From JBBRUG01 sp038247995 (GTDB lineage Bacteria; Chloroflexota; Chloroflexia; Chloroflexales; Chloroflexaceae), in NCBI GenBank assembly GCA_038247995.1, contig JBBRUG010000003.1:1-46178 (forward strand): 46,178 bases of DNA, given 5' to 3'. The notes under the pieces are model-generated. The model worked only from the letters and a program-made list of their open reading frames with translations, was not told the origin of the DNA and did not search any database. Shown here piece after piece: positions 40,958 through 46,178 of the stretch. The stretch's first letter is position 1. Each line of letters begins with the position of its first letter. The position numbers were made by a program, and so were the translations under genes.

Positions 40958-42088
40958 ATGGAACCCGCGAGTTACGACACGACCGGTGCTGCGCTCAAGT
41001 CGATCGTTGCTGAAGTGCTGGACATTGAGGCGATCGACGAGTTGCGGCAGGGGCAGCAGGCAGCGTTGCGCTTTCGCGGCCAATTGCGGATGGAGGCCGA
41101 CCAGGCATATGCGTTGATCGCGCCGCAATTTCAGGCGTTGGGACGCACAGCACTCTTGCAGGACGATCATCCAGGCGTGGCGGTACTTGCGCTTCCGGCG
41201 CTGCCCGCTCCAGCGCCCTCACGGCTCTGGGTAGCGCTGCTGCTCTTCTTCCTCACCGTGGCCAGCACGATCTATGTGGGTGGTCAGGATCTTGATCGCG
41301 CCACAGGGCAGCCGTTCTTCAACTTCGGACACGGATTGGCTTTCAGTGCGGCACTGCTGGGGATTCTCGGCGCCCACGAGTTGGGCCACTTCTTCGCCGC
41401 CCGCCGTGAAGGTGTGGCAGTAAGTTACCCCTTTTTCATTCCCATGCCGTTCGCAATCGGCATTCTCGGCACGTTAGGCGCCTTCATTTCGATCAAAGAG
41501 CCGGTGCCGAACCGCCGGGCGTTGCTGGCGATCGCGGTGTCCGGGCCGCTCGCCGGGCTCATTGTCGCCGTTCCGGTGCTCATCCTGGGGCTAATGCTCT
41601 CTGAAGTGAACCTCCTTGCCGAAGTGTACGCCCAACTGCCGGGAGCGAGTTATATCACTGAAGGCAACTCACTGCTCTACGCCGCGCTAAAGATGCTCGT
41701 CTTCGGGCGCTTCCTGCCCAGCGGCGGCGAAGATGTCTTCTTGCATCCCGTGGCGCTTGCGGGCTGGGCCGGCCTGCTCGTTACGGGGCTGAACCTGCTG
41801 CCGGCCGGCCAACTCGACGGCGGGCACATCTTCTTCTCCCTGTTCGGCGCCCGCGCCGCCCAGGTGATGAGCATGCTCGTGGCCGTAGCGCTGCTGGGTA
41901 TGGGTTTCTTCTGGAGCGGTTGGTTCCTCTGGGCCGTGATCGTCGCCCTGATGGGCCAACAGCACAGCCCGCTGCTCAACGAGGTCACCCCGCTTGAAGG
42001 CCAATGGCTTACCCTGGCCATCATTGGGTTGGTCGTCTTTTTCCTCGTTTTCACCCCAGTCCCAATTACGATTTCAGCCATCCCATAG
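40958..42088 (+). CDS. site-2 protease family (M50) membrane metalloprotease
   Basis: A 376-residue polytopic protein. A soluble N-terminal domain (1-85) has AIDELRQGQQAALRFRGQL; the membrane part starts at about residue 88. HELGH at 140-144 binds zinc, and LNLLPAGQLDGGH near residue 285 holds the third ligand Asp (NxxPxxxLDGG). PFFIPMPF and LGTLGAFISIKEPVPNRRAL are typical of the EGY1-type group found in cyanobacteria, plants and Chloroflexota. It cleaves membrane proteins within the bilayer; the substrate is unknown. The start is supported by AAGGA six bases upstream. A terminator stands 57 bases after the stop. Confidence 0.92.
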   Translation: MEPASYDTTGAALKSIVAEVLDIEAIDELRQGQQAALRFRGQLRMEADQAYALIAPQFQALGRTALLQDDHPGVAVLALPALPAPAPSRLWVALLLFFLTVASTIYVGGQDLDRATGQPFFNFGHGLAFSAALLGILGAHELGHFFAARREGVAVSYPFFIPMPFAIGILGTLGAFISIKEPVPNRRALLAIAVSGPLAGLIVAVPVLILGLMLSEVNLLAEVYAQLPGASYITEGNSLLYAALKMLVFGRFLPSGGEDVFLHPVALAGWAGLLVTGLNLLPAGQLDGGHIFFSLFGARAAQVMSMLVAVALLGMGFFWSGWFLWAVIVALMGQQHSPLLNEVTPLEGQWLTLAIIGLVVFFLVFTPVPITISAIP

Positions 42089-42144
42089 CGCACTGAGCAA
42101 CCCGCGTGATCCGGCTGAGCCACTAAGGATCGCATAATTGATCC

Positions 42145-42181
42145 AACAGGCCGAGCGCACGAATTGCGCTCGGCCTGTTTT
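42145..42181. terminator. 15-bp perfect hairpin with TTTT
   Basis: AACAGGCCGAGCGCA, loop CGAAT, TGCGCTCGGCCTGTT, then TT on the plus strand. It terminates the site-2 protease transcript and lies between convergent genes. Confidence 0.85.
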
Positions 42182-42216
42182 GATCCTAAGTTGTGCTGGC
42201 GCGAAAGCCAGGCTGC

Positions 42217-42843
42217 TTAACTTGCCGGCGGCAACACCAGATCCGGGGGCAGGAGGACGGTATCGATGCCGTGGATAACTCCATTGCCCACTTCAATATC
42301 CGGCGCGATCACCTGAGCACTATTGTTGATGGTTACCGTGCCATTGCTGGCTTCAACGCTCAGATCCTGCCCGGAGGCGGTTACAACGGTCGTAGCCGAA
42401 TCAATGTCAGTTGAAAGGATGGCGCCGCCTACCACGTGGTACAGGAGCACCTCTTCAAGCAACGCCGGGTTCTGGGCCAGGACAGTTAGCGTATCGGGCG
42501 GCAACGCCAAAAAGGCGTCGTTGGTCGGCGCAAAAACCGTGAATGGGCCAGGGCCGGCGAGCGTTGCGCTCAAACCGCTCGTCTCAAGTAGCCCGACGAG
42601 CGTACTAAAACGCGGGTCGTTTGCGGCGGCAGTAACCAGGGTGTCACCGGCAGCCAGCGCATCGTCCATGACATCGGTGCCGGCAGTCGGCACCATCGGG
42701 TCGGGCTGACCAGCCGCCGGCGCGGTTGTGGGCAGAGTTGCCGCACCATCGGTTGGGGCCTGGGTTGCGGGCGCGTTTGCGCCACACGCCGCAAGGGCCA
42801 GGGCAAGCAGCAGGACACCACTACGGATCAGAACGTTTTTCAT
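42217..42843 (-). CDS. fasciclin-domain lipoprotein
   Basis: A 208-residue protein. The lipobox LALAAC puts the lipidated cysteine at residue 20; a Thr/Pro/Ala-rich spacer (21-60) follows. Then comes one FAS1 domain (about 65-205) with DPRFSTLVGLLETSG, the H1 box PFTVFAPTNDAFLALP, YHVVGGAILSTDI and the H2-like VIHGIDTVLLPP. FAS1 domains mediate adhesion between cells or to polymers. AGGAGAT stands ahead of the ATG. A single gene, with no partner on the same strand. Confidence 0.94.
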   Translation of the reverse strand: MKNVLIRSGVLLLALALAACGANAPATQAPTDGAATLPTTAPAAGQPDPMVPTAGTDVMDDALAAGDTLVTAAANDPRFSTLVGLLETSGLSATLAGPGPFTVFAPTNDAFLALPPDTLTVLAQNPALLEEVLLYHVVGGAILSTDIDSATTVVTASGQDLSVEASNGTVTINNSAQVIAPDIEVGNGVIHGIDTVLLPPDLVLPPAS

Positions 42844-43187
42844 TGTATAGATCTCCTGTAAGCACGGTGCTTAGATATCCGATGCAGCTGGCAGCATTGA
42901 TCATGCACTGCGATCGGAGGGCCAATTCGTTTGAGCCCTGCTACTAGGCTTGCATCTAGCGTGCCAACTGTGGGCTGGGCTAATGAGTAGATGATGAATC
43001 CGCTGCTATGGATGCGCTCTACAGCGGCGAGCATCACGCTTGAGCCGTCCGCTTGGCGTATGGGCGGCGCGCCGCACGTCCACAAGGGGCGCAGTGGATG
43101 TGCCCACTGCTCTAGCGGTGCACGAGGATGGGCGCGGAGTGTGGTAGCATAAGCGCGCACAACGATTGTGAAGAAAGGATCTCCCGG
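42844..43187. other. intergenic region between divergent fasciclin and FAH genes
   Basis: 344 bases without a supported gene. It must hold both promoters. A TAGCAT at about 43145 is a weak -10 for the FAH gene. Short palindromes (AAGCACGGTGCTT at about 42858) are present. An open minus frame continues here from inside the FAH gene but shows no recognisable domain. Confidence 0.5.
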
Positions 43188-44048
43188 ATGCGATTGGTCA
43201 CTTACCGCGATGGCGCTCGTGAGGCGATTGGCGCTCTGCGCGACGATGGAGTTGTCGATCTCAGCGCAATTGCCCCGACCATGCTCGACCTGATCGATGG
43301 CGGACCACAACTGCTCGCCCGCGCCCGTGAACATTTCGCCCAGGCTACCACCACTCGCCCGCTGACCGACGTCACGCTGCTCGCGCCGATCCCCCGCCCA
43401 CGCAAGAATATTATCTGCCTGGGCATGAACTACGCCGCCCACGCATACGAGTCGATGCGCGCGAAAGGGTTGCCGGAAACCTTGCCGCCATATCCGGTTT
43501 TTTTCACCAAAGCGCCAACTGCGGTAAACCACCCCGAGGCGCCGGTGCCGCTGATGAGCAACCTGTCGGCTCAGCGCGATTGGGAGGTAGAACTGGCCTT
43601 TGTGATCTGGCTGCCGGCGCGGAATGTGCCAAAGGAAGAGGCCCATGGCCACATCTTCGGCTATACGATCATTAATGACGTCTCGGCACGCGACATGCAA
43701 TCCAACCACCAGCAGTTCTTCTTCAGCAAGAGCCTGGATGGTTCCGCGCCGATGGGGCCGTGTATTGTTACCGCCGACGAGATCCCTGATCCGCAGGCGC
43801 TCGGCCTGCGCCTGCGCCTGAACGGCGAGACAATGCAGGATAGCAACACCGGCGATATGATCTTCGACATTGCGACATCGATCGCCACGCTCACCAGCGG
43901 CGTCACATTAGAACCGGGCGACATTGTAGCCACCGGCACGCCCTCCGGCGTGGGCATGGGCATGGTGCCGCCACGCTGGCTGCAAACGGGCGATGTGATG
44001 GAGGCGGAGATCGACGGAATTGGGGTGCTGCGGAACGTGGTAGAGTGA
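43188..44048 (+). CDS. fumarylacetoacetate hydrolase (FAH) family enzyme
   Basis: A 286-residue enzyme. The start at 43188 (MRLVTYRDGAREAIGAL) has AAAGGA upstream; the frame is open 20 codons earlier without a ribosome-binding site. Family landmarks: NIICLGMNYAAHAYE, PVFFTKAPTAV, DWEVELAFVIW (two metal-binding glutamates), YTIINDVSARDMQ, FFFSKSLDGSAPMGPCIV and PGDIVATGTPSGVGMG. FAH-superfamily members hydrolyse or decarboxylate 2-oxo-acid esters and diketo acids in aromatic or sugar-acid catabolism (for example acylpyruvase, 2-hydroxyhepta-2,4-diene-1,7-dioate isomerase). The exact substrate is not deducible and no pathway genes are nearby. Confidence 0.93.
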   Translation: MRLVTYRDGAREAIGALRDDGVVDLSAIAPTMLDLIDGGPQLLARAREHFAQATTTRPLTDVTLLAPIPRPRKNIICLGMNYAAHAYESMRAKGLPETLPPYPVFFTKAPTAVNHPEAPVPLMSNLSAQRDWEVELAFVIWLPARNVPKEEAHGHIFGYTIINDVSARDMQSNHQQFFFSKSLDGSAPMGPCIVTADEIPDPQALGLRLRLNGETMQDSNTGDMIFDIATSIATLTSGVTLEPGDIVATGTPSGVGMGMVPPRWLQTGDVMEAEIDGIGVLRNVVE

Positions 44049-44054
44049 TAAAAA

Positions 44055-44092
44055 ATGCCGTAGGGGTGCGTCGCGCCGCACCCCTACGGCAT
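44055..44092. terminator. 16-bp perfect bidirectional terminator
   Basis: ATGCCGTAGGGGTGCG, loop TCGCGC, CGCACCCCTACGGCAT. On the minus strand it is followed by TTTTTT, making it an intrinsic terminator for the PAS-STAS gene. On the plus side TTCT follows, weaker, for the FAH gene. Confidence 0.88.
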
Positions 44093-44100
44093 CCTTCTAT

Positions 44101-45693
44101 CTATTTCCGGCGTGAAAGCGCGTACTGGATGCCGCCCTGGAGATCGGCGACCGTGATGATTCCGGTGAGGTCGAGGCCGAGGCCGACGAGGGTTTGGGCA
44201 ACTTCGGGGCGAATGCCGGTGATGATCACCTGGGCGCCGAGCAGTTTAACCGCCTGTGCAGCGCGCAGGAGCGCATTTGCCACCTGTGTATCTACCACCT
44301 GCACGCCGGTAATATCGAGAATGGCGATCGCGGCCCGTTGGGCGGCTACGCCTTCAAGCAAGGTCTCGATCACCAGTTGGGCGCGCTGGCTATCAATGCT
44401 GCCGATCAGGGGCAGCGCAATCACGCCGTTGCTGATGGGAATGATTGGCGTACTCAGTTCGCGCAGGGCGGCGCGCTGGGCCTCAATGACCTGTCCTTGT
44501 AAAGCTGCAAGCTCAGCCTCAGAGCGGCGCTGGTCACTAATATCGCGCGCTACCCAAAGCACTCGATCAGCGCTGATCCGTGATACGGTCGCGTTAAAAT
44601 GCTGATCGATCCCACCGGGGCCGGGGAAACTGTAGAGATGATTCCGCGGTTCGCCCTGCGCAAGCACCTCGTTGATGATCGTCAAATATTCAGCGGCAAT
44701 CTCGGGAGGAATAATGTCGGCGATCTTCCGCCCCAGCAATGCTGCGGAATGGTTGTAGCGCATTTCGGGCTGGGTTGGTGCAACATCGCGATAGATGCCT
44801 TCGGCGTCGATTACGAGCACGATGTCGTTCATGGCGCCGAAAATAGTTTGCAGGTATGTCGCCGTCTGGGCCAACTGCTCCGATGCCGCAAGCTGTTCGG
44901 TAATATCCTGGGTCTGCGAGAGCCAGCCGACCACGGCGCCCTGCGCATCATGGAGCACGACGTTATACCACTGGCAGGTAATCAGGCTGCCGTCTTTGCG
45001 AACATTCACATTGCGGCTATTGGCAGCCTGGCCGCTCAGCAACGCCTGCACAATGCCTTCCACATGCTCGCGAGCCAGGCCGGGCACGAGCAATGCGATC
45101 GCGTTCTGGCCGATCGCCTCTTCCGCCGGCCAGCCGAAAATCTGCTCGGCGGCCGGGTTCCAGCGCCGAATAATGCCCTGGTCATCCGCTTCTAATGTCG
45201 CCAACGGCGAGGTAAGGAAGCTCTGCTCCATGCGATGCAGTGTGGCGCGCAATTCGGCGGTGTTGGCGAGCGCACGCTGCTCGGCGGCGCGCACAGTCCG
45301 CTCGACCTCGGCTTCGCGCACGGCGCCAAGCAACCGACCGAGCTCATCAACCAGCGTGACCCCGCTCTCGGGCTGAGCGCGGATCTGCGGGCGCAACAGA
45401 TCCATTGCGGTATAGCGGGTGAGCGCAAAAAGCGCCTGCGTATCGGCAAAGGGGCGATCGCGCAGCGCCAGGTAATCGGCGGCGCGGAGCGCAAGTAACG
45501 GCGCCGGGTCGCTCGCCGTCAACGCTGCAATCAGCGACTCGGCCAGCGCATTGGCAATTGTATGGCGTTCAACCGGGGGCAGCGCAGCATAGACGGTTGT
45601 ACTACCGCCAATTGCCTGCTCGATCCGATCCGCGAGCAATGCCGACTGCGCCTGCAATGCCTGAATATAGGGGCTTAGGAGTGCGTCAGTCAT
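44101..45693 (-). CDS. RsbR-like PAS-PAS-STAS regulator
   Basis: A 530-residue cytoplasmic protein. The start at 45693 (MTDALLSPYIQ) is preferred: a TATACT box at 45737-45732 lies within the longer open frame. Residues about 1-140 form a helical, globin-like or RsbR-N-type domain. Two PAS domains follow (about 160-275: FLTSPLATLEADDQGIIRRWN; about 285-400: IVLVIDAEGIYRDVAP). A short coiled coil and a C-terminal STAS domain follow (about 415-530: LRELSTPIIPISNGVIALPLIG, AILDITGVQVVDTQVANALL, IITGIRPEVAQTLV), the RsbR/RsbS signature of stressosome proteins. Serine or threonine residues that RsbT would phosphorylate are replaced in part (ITGVQVVDT), so it may respond without that switch. No rsbS or rsbT genes are adjacent. 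Confidence 0.88.
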   Translation of the reverse strand: MTDALLSPYIQALQAQSALLADRIEQAIGGSTTVYAALPPVERHTIANALAESLIAALTASDPAPLLALRAADYLALRDRPFADTQALFALTRYTAMDLLRPQIRAQPESGVTLVDELGRLLGAVREAEVERTVRAAEQRALANTAELRATLHRMEQSFLTSPLATLEADDQGIIRRWNPAAEQIFGWPAEEAIGQNAIALLVPGLAREHVEGIVQALLSGQAANSRNVNVRKDGSLITCQWYNVVLHDAQGAVVGWLSQTQDITEQLAASEQLAQTATYLQTIFGAMNDIVLVIDAEGIYRDVAPTQPEMRYNHSAALLGRKIADIIPPEIAAEYLTIINEVLAQGEPRNHLYSFPGPGGIDQHFNATVSRISADRVLWVARDISDQRRSEAELAALQGQVIEAQRAALRELSTPIIPISNGVIALPLIGSIDSQRAQLVIETLLEGVAAQRAAIAILDITGVQVVDTQVANALLRAAQAVKLLGAQVIITGIRPEVAQTLVGLGLDLTGIITVADLQGGIQYALSRRK

Positions 45694-45731
45694 CGTCACG
45701 CCTTTCGCGTATGGATTGGGCATCCTAAACG

Positions 45732-45737
45732 AGTATA
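45732..45737 (-). promoter_or_regulatory. -10 box (TATACT) of the PAS-STAS gene
   Basis: Minus strand TATACT about 40 bases before the chosen ATG. It separates this gene from carB. No clear -35 was found. Confidence 0.45.
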
Positions 45738-45756
45738 GACGCACTGTACAACAGGC

Positions 45757-46178
45757 TTATAACCGGGTCGCCTCACGTTCCTGCAAGCTCAAGACTGTCC
45801 AGGTACCCTCGCGCAAGGCGTGGATGGCTTGTACGGCAGCGGCGGCGCCCGAAAGCGTCGTCAGCGTCGGCACGCCATAGACGATGGCCGCCCGGCGGAT
45901 CGCCGCCTCGTCGAAGAAACTGGCTTTGCCCAGCGGGGTATTCACAATCAGCGCCACCTCACCGTTCTTGACGTAGTCCACCGCGTTCGGACGGCCTTCA
46001 TTGACTTTGTAGATCTGCTTAACTTCGAGCCCCTGAGCTTGCAAGTAGGCTGCCGTACCGCCGGTGGCCAACAGCGTAAAGCCCATCGCCGCCAGATCGC
46101 GGGCGATCGGCACCAGGCTGGCTTTTTCACGATCGTTCACGCTGAGTAAGGCTTTTCCGCTGAGCGGTAACTTCTGGA
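45757..46178 (-). CDS. carB: carbamoyl-phosphate synthase large subunit, C-terminal part (5' end outside window)
   Basis: The last 140 residues or so. The visible part is the MGS-like allosteric domain: KLPLSGKALLSVNDREK, PIARDLAAMGFTLLATGGTAAYL, YKVNEGRPNAVDYVKNGEVALIVNTPLG, EAAIRRAAIVYGVPTLTTLSGAAAAVQAI. In CarB this domain binds UMP or ornithine and regulates carbamoyl-phosphate synthesis for arginine and pyrimidines. The same fold occurs in PurH and MgsA, but KVNEGRPNAVDYVKNG with a Gly-rich entry strand and the absence of following IMP cyclohydrolase residues fit CarB. Confidence 0.9.
   Translation of the reverse strand, partial: QKLPLSGKALLSVNDREKASLVPIARDLAAMGFTLLATGGTAAYLQAQGLEVKQIYKVNEGRPNAVDYVKNGEVALIVNTPLGKASFFDEAAIRRAAIVYGVPTLTTLSGAAAAVQAIHALREGTWTVLSLQEREATRL

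Noticed and set aside
42840..43709. Minus-strand open frame of 289 codons over the FAH gene and intergenic region
   Set aside because: Mostly antisense to conserved FAH motifs; the part outside shows no domain and no start signal.

Overview
The window reads as a chromosomal segment of a GC-rich bacterium of the phylum Chloroflexota, most likely class Chloroflexia. This is inferred from gene content, not from a marker gene. The secreted proteins carry the YLPLI-type and Pro/Thr-rich linker segments usual in that group. There are DNRLRE-malectin and WYFAEG-repeat surface proteins, a REC-GAF-PAS-cyclase signalling protein, an EGY-type site-2 protease, short heptanucleotide repeat arrays, and several genes with weak or no Shine-Dalgarno sequence. 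No rRNA, tRNA, CRISPR array or intact prophage was seen.

Region 1 (1-11.9 kb, all minus strand) is one long surface-glycan operon. It reads, in order of transcription from a promoter at about 11.87-11.90 kb: an O-antigen-ligase-like membrane protein with an unusual extracytoplasmic insert, a GT4 glycosyltransferase, a PF14907-type nucleotidyltransferase, two more GT4 enzymes, a B12-binding radical SAM enzyme, a methyltransferase, an HPr-kinase-like ATPase and a GT-C/DUF2142-like membrane protein cut by the window edge. Most genes overlap by 4-17 bases. The exception is the radical SAM gene, which is fenced on both sides by heptanucleotide tandem repeat arrays (3231-3616 and 5140-5397).

Region 2 (11.9-22.4 kb, plus strand) is a surface/secreted module: a Calx-beta repeat protein that lacks its 5' end, a very large exported beta-helix protein, three tail-collar (MdpB-type) paralogues, a GNAT acetyltransferase, a DUF6916-like protein, and a Tat-exported periplasmic-binding-like protein. 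The third collar gene, GNAT and DUF6916 overlap by ATGA junctions. No other phage gene is present, so this looks like a domesticated collar-protein system of unknown function.

Region 3 (22.4-26 kb, minus) is metabolic: an alpha/beta hydrolase with a near-leaderless promoter, an M42 aminopeptidase and a Glu/Leu-type dehydrogenase.

Region 4 (26-31.4 kb) is a rearrangement scar. A DNRLRE-GATase-malectin surface gene is cut at its 5' end by an ISL3-family insertion sequence, frameshifted in the malectin domain and apparently cut at its 3' end. The IS (28364-29776) has 44-bp imperfect terminal inverted repeats but no target duplication, and it supplies the last codons of a neighbouring histidine kinase. 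Next to the broken gene lies a strong terminator and a possible small RNA.

Region 5 (31.4-46.2 kb) holds mostly ordinary genes: NAD kinase, an SRPBCC protein, a PGRP/WYFAEG-repeat protein and a lipoprotein with a glycoside-hydrolase-like domain (with a palindromic operator on its promoter), a REC-GAF-PAS-adenylate cyclase, a site-2 protease, a fasciclin lipoprotein, an FAH-family enzyme, an RsbR-like PAS-STAS regulator, and the 3' end of carB. Convergent genes here are separated by long perfect hairpins.
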